A stretch of 64,000 nt of DNA. It comes from Tidjanibacter massiliensis (lineage in GTDB: Bacteria; Bacteroidota; Bacteroidia; Bacteroidales; Rikenellaceae). The DNA is taken from NCBI RefSeq assembly GCF_900104605.1, contig NZ_LT629960.1, positions 2,033,883-2,097,882 on the forward strand. Reading direction: 5' to 3'. Position numbers and translations under genes: made by a program. The notes beneath the pieces are model-generated. The model was not told the DNA's origin. It saw nothing but the letters and a program-made list of their open reading frames with translations, and made no database searches. Shown here piece by piece: positions 35,897 to 44,211 of this stretch. How positions within the stretch are numbered: position 1 is the first letter of the stretch; every line of letters starts with the position of its first letter.

Positions 35897-36093
35897 GAAA
35901 GCGGCAGGGAGGCCGGCACAAACGGATAGCTTTCCTTTGCCTGTCGGGCAGGGAGCTGGCAGGTGTGGGGAAGATTGCTGCCTGCTCTCCGAAAGGGTAG
36001 GTTCCGGGGCGTTCTCTTTTCCTGTTTCTTCACCGGACGGTAAGCTGCTGTCGCGCGTTCTGGCCCTCCGGAATGCTCGCATGTTCGGTTATT

Positions 36094-37383
36094 TCAGATA
36101 ATTTCCCCGATAAGATAGAAACTGCCGCCGATGAATATCATGTCGTGCGGCGAAGCGAGGGCGCGGGCGCGGGCGAGTGCTGCCGCGGCCTCCGGAAGCG
36201 TTTCGCCGTGCAGTCCGTACCGTTCCGCTTTCGCGGCGAGTTCCGCGGCCGGCAGGGCGCGCGGCGAGGCGGCCTGTGTGAAAAGATAGTACGCCGCTCC
36301 CGGCAGGAGCGGCAGTATGTCGTCCAGTTCTTTGTCGGCCGAGAAGCCGAGTACCATATAGAGCCGTTCGTATCCGCCTGCATTGAGCTGGCGGACGATT
36401 TCGGTTATCCCGTGGGGGTTGTGCCCTCCGTCCGCCACCGTCAGGGGTGTCTCGGCGAGCACCTGCCAGCGGCCTGAAAGCCCGGTGGTGGCCATGGCGT
36501 TCCGGCAGCCGTCGAGCATCGCCCGACGGCTGATGTCGAGCTGCGTGCGGTGGCGCAGCAGGCTGACGGCGGTGCGGACGGTGACGAGGTTCTTGCGTTG
36601 GTATCCCCCCAGCAGGTCGATGGCTATTGTGCGGGTGGCACCGTCGCCGATGCGGCGCAGGGTGCAGTATTGCAGGGGCGGCCGGAGCGTGCTGCCGGTA
36701 CATTCGTAGGTCCGGTCGGCGAAGACCAGCGGTGAGCCGCATTCCGCTGCGCGGGCCGTGAATACGGGCGCGCTTTCGGGGTCGGTTTCTCCGACGAGTA
36801 CCGGGATGCCCGGCTTGATGATGCCCGCCTTTTCGGCCGCTATGTGTGCGACGGTGGGGCCGAGAATATCGCTGTGGTCGAGTCCGATGTTGGTGATGAT
36901 GCTCAGGATGGGCTGCAGGACGTTCGTGGCATCGAGCCTTCCTCCGAGTCCCGTTTCCACGACGGCCACTTCCACCCCCGCCTCGGAGAAGCGGTGGAAA
37001 GCCATTGCGGTCGTCATCTCGAAGTAGGAGAGCCCCCGTTCGGTCATCTCCTTTCCGTACCGGTCGAGAAAGGCGGCGACCTTCTCCTGCGGTATCATCT
37101 CGCCGTCCACGCGAATGCGCTCCCGGAAATCGTGCAGATGGGGCGAGGTGTAGAGTCCCGTCCGGTACCCCGCCGCCTGCAGGACGGAGGCCAGCATGTG
37201 GGCCACGGAGCCTTTGCCGTTGGTGCCTGCGATGTGGATGGAGAGGTAGTCGCGCTGGGGGTCTCCCATGGCGCGGCACATCCCCGTGATGGCTTCCAGA
37301 CCGCCCTTGTATGCGGTACGGCCTGCAGTCTGGAACGAAACGAAATTTCCGTTGAGGAAATCGAGGGCCTCCTGATAGGTCAT
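36094..37383 (-). CDS. folC: Bifunctional folylpolyglutamate/dihydrofolate synthase
   Basis: 429 residues, full length. It adds glutamate to folates (and to dihydropteroate) using ATP. The P-loop 'HIAGTNGKGSVAHML' is at about 50-64, followed by the folate-site loop 'GLYTSPHLHDFRERI', 'VVETGLGGRLDATNVL', 'ITNIGLDHSDILG' and the C-terminal Mur-like domain with 'VADGGHNPHGITEIV'. It starts 54 bp after lnt ends and is probably expressed with it. Confidence 0.96.
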   Translation of the reverse strand: MTYQEALDFLNGNFVSFQTAGRTAYKGGLEAITGMCRAMGDPQRDYLSIHIAGTNGKGSVAHMLASVLQAAGYRTGLYTSPHLHDFRERIRVDGEMIPQEKVAAFLDRYGKEMTERGLSYFEMTTAMAFHRFSEAGVEVAVVETGLGGRLDATNVLQPILSIITNIGLDHSDILGPTVAHIAAEKAGIIKPGIPVLVGETDPESAPVFTARAAECGSPLVFADRTYECTGSTLRPPLQYCTLRRIGDGATRTIAIDLLGGYQRKNLVTVRTAVSLLRHRTQLDISRRAMLDGCRNAMATTGLSGRWQVLAETPLTVADGGHNPHGITEIVRQLNAGGYERLYMVLGFSADKELDDILPLLPGAAYYLFTQAASPRALPAAELAAKAERYGLHGETLPEAAAALARARALASPHDMIFIGGSFYLIGEII

Positions 37384-37437
37384 GGATTTGCTGTGTGTTT
37401 GTATCGGTCTGTTTTCAATTCCGCCGGGGCCGGGCGT

Positions 37438-39027
37438 TTATTCGTCCACCAGATGGCTTTTGCGCCGGAACCGGTAAACGATGTAGTAGAGTACGGAGAG
37501 CAGGAAGACGTAGCCGCTCACCCGGCCGAGCACGTCGCCGTAACGGACGTACAGCGTTACTTCGTCCGACAGCGGTACGGTGTCCGTGACCGTTCCGCGA
37601 AAGTCCCAGCCGAGCGTGTCGAGCACGTCGCCGCGGGAGTTGATGAAGCCCGATATGCCCGTGTTGGCGCTGCGCACCACGTATCGGCGCGTCTCTATCG
37701 CCCGCATGCGAGAGAAGGCGAAATGCTGCTTGTAGCCGGGGGTGTCGCCCCACCAGCCGTCGTTGGTGATGACGAACAGCAGTTCGGCCCCGTGCCGGGC
37801 GAAAGTGGCGAAGTGTTCGCCGTAGACCGATTCGTAACATATCGGTGCCGCAGTGCGTATCTCGCGGCCGTCGCGCTGCAGCCGGAATATCCGGTAGTAG
37901 TTGTCCGTGCCGAGCTGTCCGGTTGTTCCGCCGAGGTCCACGATGAAATCCGTGAAGGGAGCCAGCAGCTCCATGAAGGGCATCATCTCCACCCCTATCA
38001 CGAGCTTGGCCTTGTGGTGGACGGCGATGCCGCCTGCGGAATCTATCGCCAGCGCGCTGTTGTAGACATCGTACCACCGTCCGTCGCCGAGGGGGCGTGC
38101 CGAAAAGGTCTTCTCTCTTTCGCTGCGGTAGAGTTTCAGCGTCGTCGCTCCGGTAATGAACTGCGCTTCGGGCCGCTCGTTCCGGATGAATGCGAGGTAT
38201 CGGGCCACCGCGGCGGAGCTGCCGATGCGGTTCTCCCAAATGTTGTCGTCCACGGCCGTTTCGGGGGCGATGATGAAATCTGCATCGGCCGGCGAGGAGG
38301 CTGCGAGGGCCAGGATAATGGAGTCCTGTTCTTGCTGCGGGAGCGTGAACTTTTCGGTATAGGGCTCTATGTTGGGCTGGATGGCGGTCACCGTCACCCG
38401 CTCTCCGGCAGGCTCCTTCCAGCTCCAGAAGAGGACGAGCGACAGGAGGACGGGAAGCGCCGCCCAGGCCGTTTCGCGCAGCCACCACACTTTTCTGCGG
38501 GATGTCAGCGCCCGGAATATCAGCAGGTTGGAGACCAGTACCCAAAGCGAACCGCCGAGAGCACCCGTAAATTCGTACCACTGTATCGCCCATGTATCAT
38601 TGGCGAAGCCGTTGCCCAGCAGTAGCCATGGGAAAGAGATTTGCCCGTTGAGGTAGATGTACTCCGCCGCTATCCATCCGCATACGAGCAGGACGTTGGC
38701 GAGTGCGGGGCGGCTGCGCTTGCTCGTGTAGTGGTAGAACATGAAAACTGCGCCGAAAAGCACTACCTGTACTGCCGTGGCGGCGAAGACGCCGATGGGG
38801 GCCGCATTCCATACCCACCATATCGTGGCGACCGACCAGAGGCAGAAGGTGAGCGCCGTCCAGCCCGCCATACGCCAGAAAGACCGGCGCGAGGAGTCGT
38901 AGCTGTTGCTGATGAGAAGCAGCGGGACGAGGGCCGCGAGCAGCGGAAGTCCGCTGATGCGGAGCCACCCGACCGATAACATGATGACGCTGCTCGCGAC
39001 GAGCAGCCATTTTTTCCCTGTTGTCAT
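37438..39027 (-). CDS. lnt: Apolipoprotein N-acyltransferase Lnt
   Basis: 529 residues with several N-terminal membrane helices (to about 205) and a periplasmic nitrilase domain. It adds the third acyl chain to lipoproteins in the inner membrane. The Glu-Lys-Cys triad is visible as 'IIAPETAVDDN' (Glu about 256), 'HHKAKLVIGVEMMP' and 'PICYESVYGE'. A last membrane helix lies near the C-terminus. A TATATTTG box (39084-39091, minus) lies upstream. The many lipoproteins in this window are its likely clients. Confidence 0.96.
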   Translation of the reverse strand: MTTGKKWLLVASSVIMLSVGWLRISGLPLLAALVPLLLISNSYDSSRRSFWRMAGWTALTFCLWSVATIWWVWNAAPIGVFAATAVQVVLFGAVFMFYHYTSKRSRPALANVLLVCGWIAAEYIYLNGQISFPWLLLGNGFANDTWAIQWYEFTGALGGSLWVLVSNLLIFRALTSRRKVWWLRETAWAALPVLLSLVLFWSWKEPAGERVTVTAIQPNIEPYTEKFTLPQQEQDSIILALAASSPADADFIIAPETAVDDNIWENRIGSSAAVARYLAFIRNERPEAQFITGATTLKLYRSEREKTFSARPLGDGRWYDVYNSALAIDSAGGIAVHHKAKLVIGVEMMPFMELLAPFTDFIVDLGGTTGQLGTDNYYRIFRLQRDGREIRTAAPICYESVYGEHFATFARHGAELLFVITNDGWWGDTPGYKQHFAFSRMRAIETRRYVVRSANTGISGFINSRGDVLDTLGWDFRGTVTDTVPLSDEVTLYVRYGDVLGRVSGYVFLLSVLYYIVYRFRRKSHLVDE

Positions 39028-39083
39028 TTTCTGATAGAGACGGTGACCTTTCGCAGTTCCTGCCGACGGCCGCGAAAGTACCG

Positions 39084-39091
39084 CAAATATA
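39084..39091 (-). promoter_or_regulatory. -7 box of lnt-folC
   Basis: Minus-strand TATATTTG (perfect TAnnTTTG), 56 bp before the lnt ATG at 39027. Confidence 0.5.
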
Positions 39092-39147
39092 GGATATATT
39101 CGATGAAAAAGAGCGGCGGAGGTCGGTGCAGGTTCGGTTTTCGGTAC

Positions 39148-39174
39148 CCGAATCGGCTCTTTGAGCCGATTCGG
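39148..39174. repeat. Perfect 12-bp inverted repeat upstream of lnt
   Basis: Arms 39148-39159 and 39163-39174 with a TTT loop and no T-run on either side. It could be an operator, a structured RNA element or a chance palindrome. Confidence 0.45.
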
Positions 39175-39441
39175 AGAGGATTCGCCGGAAGGGACGGCGG
39201 GAATCGGCTGCCGGTCCGGTTTTCGGAGCGCCGGCTTCGTGGCGGGAGAGGGAGCTGTCTGTACGGAGGCTGTTTCCGGCAGCCGTGTTTGTGGAAAAAA
39301 CGTTTCTCCGGCTACGTGCAGTGCTGTGACTTATCCCGGTCTGTCCGAAAGAAAGCCCCTTAGACTGTTGTTCCGAATACTTTTGCCGGTCGGAACCGTA
39401 TGACGGGCAGTCCCATGTCGTTTTCACCAACCCCGTTTTGG
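39175..39441 (+). other. Non-coding stretch between lnt and the LRR gene terminator
   Basis: Together with 39028-39174 this ~410-bp gap holds the lnt promoter box and one inverted repeat. I see no gene in it. Confidence 0.5.
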
Positions 39442-39470
39442 CAAAAAGGGGCACCCGGAAGGGTGCCCCT
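39442..39470 (-). terminator. Intrinsic terminator of the fimbrillin-LRR gene
   Basis: A 10-bp stem (39447-39456 with 39461-39470), GGAA/TTCC loop, and a T5 tract on the minus strand. It lies 25 bp past the presumed natural stop (39495) and 70 bp past the present stop. Confidence 0.88.
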
Positions 39471-39539
39471 CATGTGGCGGAATGCGGTCGGTGCCTACTC
39501 AATGGCCTCGACCGAGCTGAAATAGCTTCCCCATGCCGT

Positions 39540-41405
39540 TTAGTACTCTTCGACCGAAGCTGCCGGAACTTTCAGTATCACGTTGGCTTTGTTGATACGG
39601 ATGAAGGCCGGATAGGTATGGCTGCCCAAGTCGTCCGTATAGGACGTCGGCATCTCCGGTACGGCCGCGGCACGGCATATCACGGTTTTCAGTGCCGGCG
39701 ATTCCCAATGGAAGGCGGTGGAGGCCAGCACTTCTATCGACGCGGGCAGGTCAATCGTCTCAAGGTTGTTGTACGCGAAGGCACTGAAATCGATTCGTTT
39801 CACTTTATCCGGAATCACCAGGCTGGTAATGCCGTTATTGGAGAAGGCCCTTTGCCCGATGGCTTCCAGCGAGGAGGGCAGGGTGAGCGCGCTTATCTGG
39901 CATTGGTTGAAAGCGTCGGCTCCGATGGTCGTAACCCCCTCGGGCAGATTGATGGAGGAGAGGCTTTTCTGGTAGATGAAGCATCCTTCCGGAATTTCGG
40001 TAACGCCTGTCCCGGTGAAAGTGACCGATGTCAGGTAGCTCTTGTTTCCGTTGTCATAATAGGGATTTTCGAAAGCCCAGGCGCCTATGGAAGTAACCGA
40101 GGCGGGTACGACCATGGCTGTAATAGCGCTACCGTAGAAGCAGCTTGCGGGGATTTCGGAGACTCCGTCAGGAATCGTGAAGGTCTCTACGGCGGTGTTT
40201 TCCAGTATCCACCTTCCCAATTCGGAGACCGAAGAGGGGACGTCGAGTTTTTCAAGGGCGGTGCAGTTGGCGAAGGCCGCATCTTCAATCGTCGTAAGTC
40301 CTTCGGGTAGAATCACCTCTTTCAGGGTCGTATTGGCATCGTCATAGAAGGCCAGGGCCCTGTCCGGGAACACGGTCATCTCCGTGCCGGAGAGGTCGAG
40401 GAGTTCCAATGCGGTAAGGTTCTCGCGGATATATGCAAAGTCGGTTGCGTTCAAGGTGCCCGTGATGCGGAGGGCGGTGACCGAAGAGGCATCCGTCCCG
40501 GCGAGCCGGTCGGTAAGCTCCCCGGAAAGGTTCTCCACCTCTATCCCGTCGAAGAACTCCGAGGGTTTGAAGTGCGTCACCGTACTGCGTTCGATGACCA
40601 CGCCTCCCTCCGGCGATTTGGTATAGGAGTAGCTGCGCCCGTCGGAGGTGCGTGCCCTCACGCCGACCGAAGCGTAGGTCCCGGCCGGAAGAACCACATG
40701 GAACGAGGTGGCCGAAGCGGGGTTCAGGGCGATGCCGTCGCCGCACTCGAGCCGTACGGTCGTGCTTCCGCCCTCGTCCGGTACGAACAGGGGCCCCGAG
40801 GCGTAACCGCCGAAATCGACACTCCCGCTGCCGGCGATGACCGCTCCGCCGGCCGTCACCTCGACCGAGCCGATTTTATCCTCCGCACTGCCCAGCAGTC
40901 GGATGTCGAGATAGCCGCAGGCGTTCTTGAAGGCATAGTTCGCGCCGTCGGCCGATACGGCGACCGAAATGTTGGCGTTGGGCCCGAACGAACCCTGCCG
41001 GTAGGTCTGTACGGCAGGCAGGGTGACGGGCAGGGTAAGGTCGGCCCCCAGCCGGTTGCCCGGCACCATCGGATAGTAGGCGTAGAACGTCTCGCCCGAA
41101 AGCGTGATGTCACCCTCCATGGTGAAAAGGCCCTGCGAGGCATCCGTTTCGGTAAGCGCCCGGTAGGTCAGGTTGGCGTCGGTGTTGTCGGCCGTCATGA
41201 CGCCTATCACGTCGCCCTGCGACCACGCCACACGGCCGTTTTCGTCGAACGAAGAGCGGCTCACGGCTCCGTCGTGCACCTCCTCCGCAACGGCCCGTAT
41301 CGCCCCTTCGCCCGGTTCCGGCTGCCGTCCCCCCGACGGAGCCTCCTTGGCACACGCCCCCAGCAGGAGCGCGGCCGACAATGCAATGGATAATCTTCTT
41401 TTCAT
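39540..41405 (-). CDS. Fimbrillin-like and LRR_5 (BspA-like) surface lipoprotein, shortened by a nonsense codon
   Basis: 621 residues from the ATG at 41405, which begins a lipoprotein signal (lipobox LLGAC, Cys about residue 18). Residues ~40-275 follow the fimbrillin family pattern ('SRSSFDENGRVAWSQGDVIGV', 'YAYYPMVPG', 'VLPAGTYASVGVRA'). From ~290 a series of LRR_5/BspA-type leucine-rich repeats runs to the end ('LPEGLTTIEDAAFANC', 'IPDGVSEIPASCFYGS', 'LPSSLEAIGQRAFSNN'). The frame stops at TAA (39540-39542). The same frame then continues T-A-W-G-S-Y-F-S-S-V-E-A-I-E to TAG at 39495-39497, the usual ending of such proteins, so one AAA-to-TAA change appears to have removed the last 15 residues. 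A 45-aa ORF precedes it by 23 bp. Confidence 0.85.
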   Translation of the reverse strand: MKRRLSIALSAALLLGACAKEAPSGGRQPEPGEGAIRAVAEEVHDGAVSRSSFDENGRVAWSQGDVIGVMTADNTDANLTYRALTETDASQGLFTMEGDITLSGETFYAYYPMVPGNRLGADLTLPVTLPAVQTYRQGSFGPNANISVAVSADGANYAFKNACGYLDIRLLGSAEDKIGSVEVTAGGAVIAGSGSVDFGGYASGPLFVPDEGGSTTVRLECGDGIALNPASATSFHVVLPAGTYASVGVRARTSDGRSYSYTKSPEGGVVIERSTVTHFKPSEFFDGIEVENLSGELTDRLAGTDASSVTALRITGTLNATDFAYIRENLTALELLDLSGTEMTVFPDRALAFYDDANTTLKEVILPEGLTTIEDAAFANCTALEKLDVPSSVSELGRWILENTAVETFTIPDGVSEIPASCFYGSAITAMVVPASVTSIGAWAFENPYYDNGNKSYLTSVTFTGTGVTEIPEGCFIYQKSLSSINLPEGVTTIGADAFNQCQISALTLPSSLEAIGQRAFSNNGITSLVIPDKVKRIDFSAFAYNNLETIDLPASIEVLASTAFHWESPALKTVICRAAAVPEMPTSYTDDLGSHTYPAFIRINKANVILKVPAASVEEY

Positions 41406-41428
41406 GCCCTGTAATGTGTTGATGTCCG

Positions 41429-41566
41429 TCAATATTCGTAGCCTCCGTCGAGGGTTACGTCTTCGTGCGTGCCGCTCACGCTCTCCGGCGAAGAGACCGC
41501 GATGCCCTCCTCCACGACCACCGCCAGCAGCTCGGCCCGGGGCTGTTCGTAAATGCGTCTTTCCAT
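41429..41566 (-). CDS. Small 45-aa protein upstream of the fimbrillin-LRR gene
   Basis: An ATG at 41566 opens a 45-codon frame (MERRIYEQPRAELL at the start, VTLDGGYEY at the end) that stops 23 bp before the surface lipoprotein. It has no signal peptide, is acidic, and follows the pattern of short 'K/R-x-Y-x-x-P-x-x-E' proteins found ahead of surface-protein genes in Bacteroidales. It is preceded by a full consensus promoter, so it and the lipoprotein should be one transcript. Function unknown; it might be a real small protein or a translated leader. Confidence 0.6.
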   Translation of the reverse strand: MERRIYEQPRAELLAVVVEEGIAVSSPESVSGTHEDVTLDGGYEY

Positions 41567-41654
41567 ACTGCAAGTGAATTAAAATGAACCTGTATAAATA
41601 CATATGCAGGCGCTCCGGACGCAATCCTCCGGAAACCCATGCGCCTGCCCGACA

Positions 41655-41687
41655 CAAAGGTAGGGCGGCCGATGAATTTTATCCAAA
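41655..41687 (-). promoter_or_regulatory. Promoter of the 45-aa ORF and fimbrillin-LRR gene
   Basis: Minus-strand TTTG (41687-41684), a 21-bp spacer and TACCTTTG (41662-41655). This is a full consensus match about 90 bp before the small ORF. Confidence 0.75.
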
Positions 41688-41859
41688 ACAATAATTTATT
41701 TTTATAAATTGTAAAAAAACGTATCTTTATAAATTCATTCATGCATATCCCCATTCCCGGCTGCAGAAAGCCGGGACACACCCGCAGCTCCCGCACTCCC
41801 CGTCTACGCCCCGCACAAGAAAGTTCCCCCACAAGGGACTGTTTTATCCGCATTCTTAC

Positions 41860-41867
41860 TACTTTTG
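41860..41867 (+). promoter_or_regulatory. -7 box of the LysE exporter gene
   Basis: TACTTTTG (TAnnTTTG) ends 7 bp before the ATG at 41875. Confidence 0.55.
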
Positions 41868-41874
41868 TCAGGGA

Positions 41875-42534
41875 ATGGATATGTGGCTGGACATATTTTT
41901 GCGGGGTATCCTCATCGGGCTGGTGGTTTCCATGTTCTCGATAGGGCCCGTCGGCGTACTCTGCATCCAGCGGACGCTGAGCAAGGGACAGCGTTCGGGC
42001 TTCTTCTCCGGGCTGGGGGCTGCGACCGCCGACACCGTCTATGCCACGGTGGCCTTTTTCGCCATCGCATTCGTGCACGGCTTCATCGAACAGAACCAGT
42101 TGCTGCTGAAAATCATCGGCGGCGCGTTCGTCGTCGTGGTCGGCCTTTATATCTTTTTCCAGAACCCCGTGGTGCAGATACGCCGCAACAGGTCCGGCAA
42201 GGTCAGCCTGTGGCGCGATTTCCTCTCCATTTTTCTCTTTACCATCGCCAATCCCGCTATCAGTCTCGTCTTCGTGGGGCTGTTCGCCATGTTCGGCATC
42301 AGCAACGATGCCGGTTACATAAACGGCGTGGCCATGCTGGTAGGGGTGCTCGCCGGGGCTGCCGGATGGTGGTTCCTGTTTACGTTCGTGCTGAACATTT
42401 ACCGCAAACGCTTTCGTCCCCGATACCTGCTCTGGATGAACCGCATAGCCGGCATCCTTATCATCCTGCTGGGAGTGACGGCGATAATCTCTTCCCTATT
42501 CAATATCCATTTCGATGAACTCATCCCGAAATAG
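41875..42534 (+). CDS. LysE-family amino-acid exporter
   Basis: 219 residues, six membrane helices, no cleavable signal. The first helix carries the LysE/RhtB signature 'MFSIGPVGVLCIQRTLSKGQRSGFFSGLGAATAD' region with its GP-x-G motif. These transporters export basic or other amino acids or small metabolites; the substrate here is unknown. Its last 20 bp overlap the start of cmk, and a promoter box sits right before its ATG, so it probably leads a transcript that continues into cmk and ispH. Confidence 0.9.
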   Translation: MDMWLDIFLRGILIGLVVSMFSIGPVGVLCIQRTLSKGQRSGFFSGLGAATADTVYATVAFFAIAFVHGFIEQNQLLLKIIGGAFVVVVGLYIFFQNPVVQIRRNRSGKVSLWRDFLSIFLFTIANPAISLVFVGLFAMFGISNDAGYINGVAMLVGVLAGAAGWWFLFTFVLNIYRKRFRPRYLLWMNRIAGILIILLGVTAIISSLFNIHFDELIPK

Positions 42535-43234
42535 CGCACAGGACAAGAAAATCGTGATAGCCATCGACGGCTTTTCGTCGGGAGGCAAGAGCACCTTTGC
42601 ACGGATGCTCGCCGCCCGGCTCGGCTACATATTCATAGATACGGGGGCCATGTACCGTGCCGTGACGCTTTACGGCATCGAACACGGAGCGATACGGAAC
42701 GGTGTTCCCGACCGGGAGCGGCTCGTGGGGATGCTCGGGGAGATAGCGATTTCCTTCCGGTTCAATCCCCGCCGGCAGGCGAGCGATATCTACGTCAACG
42801 GCGAGTGCGTCGAGGAGAAGATACGCGGTATCGAGGTCAGTGCGGCCGTCAGTTCGGTCAGCAGCATTCCGGAAGTGCGCCGGAAACTCGTGGCGCTGCA
42901 ACAGCGGATGGGAAAGGACAAGGGCGTCGTCATGGACGGGCGCGACATCGGTACGGTGGTCTTTCCCGATGCGGAGCTGAAACTCTTCATGACGGCCGAC
43001 CCGAAGGTGCGGGCCGTGCGCCGTTACGAGGAGCTTCGGGCACGGGGAGACGACGTATCGCTGGAGGAGATAGAGCGCAATATCCGGGCCCGCGACCGGG
43101 CCGACCAGGAACGCGAGGTCAGCCCGCTGCGGATGGCTCCCGATGCGGTGGTGCTCAACAACAGCGACATGACGCTCGCCCAGCAGATGGAGTGGATAGA
43201 ACCGATACTGGAAGAGAAGATACGCGGTATATGA
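42515..43234 (+). CDS. cmk: Cytidylate kinase
   Basis: 239 residues: a short polar extension, then the NMP-kinase P-loop 'IAIDGFSSGGKSTFARML' (about 14-31), 'FIDTGAMYRAVTLYG', the (d)CMP-binding insert, 'VVMDGRDIGTVVFPDAELK' and the lid 'RARDRADQEREVSPL'. It phosphorylates CMP/dCMP. It overlaps the exporter gene by 20 bp and is followed by ispH after 34 bp. A start at a later codon is possible because the first ~10 residues are not conserved. Confidence 0.95.
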   Translation: MNSSRNSAQDKKIVIAIDGFSSGGKSTFARMLAARLGYIFIDTGAMYRAVTLYGIEHGAIRNGVPDRERLVGMLGEIAISFRFNPRRQASDIYVNGECVEEKIRGIEVSAAVSSVSSIPEVRRKLVALQQRMGKDKGVVMDGRDIGTVVFPDAELKLFMTADPKVRAVRRYEELRARGDDVSLEEIERNIRARDRADQEREVSPLRMAPDAVVLNNSDMTLAQQMEWIEPILEEKIRGI

Positions 43235-43268
43235 CGGAAAGCCCGCTGCGGCGGGCAGGGTTCGTGTT

Positions 43269-44159
43269 ATGGCAGAGGGAAAAGTACATATAGAGATAGA
43301 CGGCGGGTCGGGGTTCTGCTTCGGCGTGGTCAATGCCATATCGCAGGCCGAGCGGTCGCTCGCCGGGGGCGGCGGGGTGGCCTGCCTGGGCGATATCGTG
43401 CACAACCGCCTTGAAGTGCAGCGTCTGGAAGCGATGGGCCTCCGCACGGTCCGGCATGAGGAACTTGAGGGACTGGCCGGCGGACGGGTGCTCATCCGGG
43501 CCCACGGGGAACCCCCTTCCACGTATGAGAAGGCGGCCCGTCTCGGAATCGAGGTGATAGACGCTACCTGTCCCGTGGTGGCGGGGCTGCAGCGTACCGT
43601 GGCGGCGGCCTATGCCGAGATGCAGGCCTGCGGCGGCCAGGTGGTGATACTCGGTAAGCGCGGCCATGCCGAGGTGGTGGGGCTCGCCGGCCATGCCGAC
43701 GGCCGGGCGGTCATCGTCGAGGGCCCCGACGACCTCGATGCGGTGGATTTCTCGCGTCCGGTCTATTTCCTCGCCCAGACTACGCAGAGTCTGGCACTTT
43801 TTCACCGGATGGCGGACATCATCCGGGAACGGACACGCTGTCCGGAGTCCGTGACGATACGCGACACCATCTGCCGGCAGGTGTCGAGCCGCGAGGCCAA
43901 ACTGCGTGAGTTCGCGGGGAGATTCGATGCGGTCATCTTTGTCAGCGGGCAGAAGAGTTCGAACGGTAAGGTGCTCTACGGCGTCTGCCGGGAGGCCAAT
44001 CCGAACAGTTATAGCATCGAAGACGCCGGAGAGCTGCAGTTCCGGTGGCTGGAGGGTTGCCGTTCGGTGGGAATATGCGGAGCCACTTCCACGCCCGGCT
44101 GGTTGATGCGCCGGGTCGCGGAGCGTGTCGGCGAGATGGTCGGGACGCCGGAGGAGTGA
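43269..44159 (+). CDS. ispH: 4-hydroxy-3-methylbut-2-enyl diphosphate reductase
   Basis: 296 residues. It carries out the last step of the MEP isoprenoid pathway, giving IPP and DMAPP with a 4Fe-4S cluster. The three cluster cysteines are visible: 'GSGFCFGVVNAI' (about residue 17), 'DATCPVV' (about 100) and 'IRDTICRQVSSREAKL' (about 203). The substrate-binding His residues in 'GDIVHNR', 'RAHGEPP' and 'GKRGHAEVVG' and the 'SGQKSSNGKVL' loop are also present. It follows cmk by 34 bp. Confidence 0.96.
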   Translation: MAEGKVHIEIDGGSGFCFGVVNAISQAERSLAGGGGVACLGDIVHNRLEVQRLEAMGLRTVRHEELEGLAGGRVLIRAHGEPPSTYEKAARLGIEVIDATCPVVAGLQRTVAAAYAEMQACGGQVVILGKRGHAEVVGLAGHADGRAVIVEGPDDLDAVDFSRPVYFLAQTTQSLALFHRMADIIRERTRCPESVTIRDTICRQVSSREAKLREFAGRFDAVIFVSGQKSSNGKVLYGVCREANPNSYSIEDAGELQFRWLEGCRSVGICGATSTPGWLMRRVAERVGEMVGTPEE

Positions 44160-44211
44160 TGCCGGCCGGTGCGGCGGAAGAGGGAATTTCATATAAAAAC
44201 AGCATAAGACG

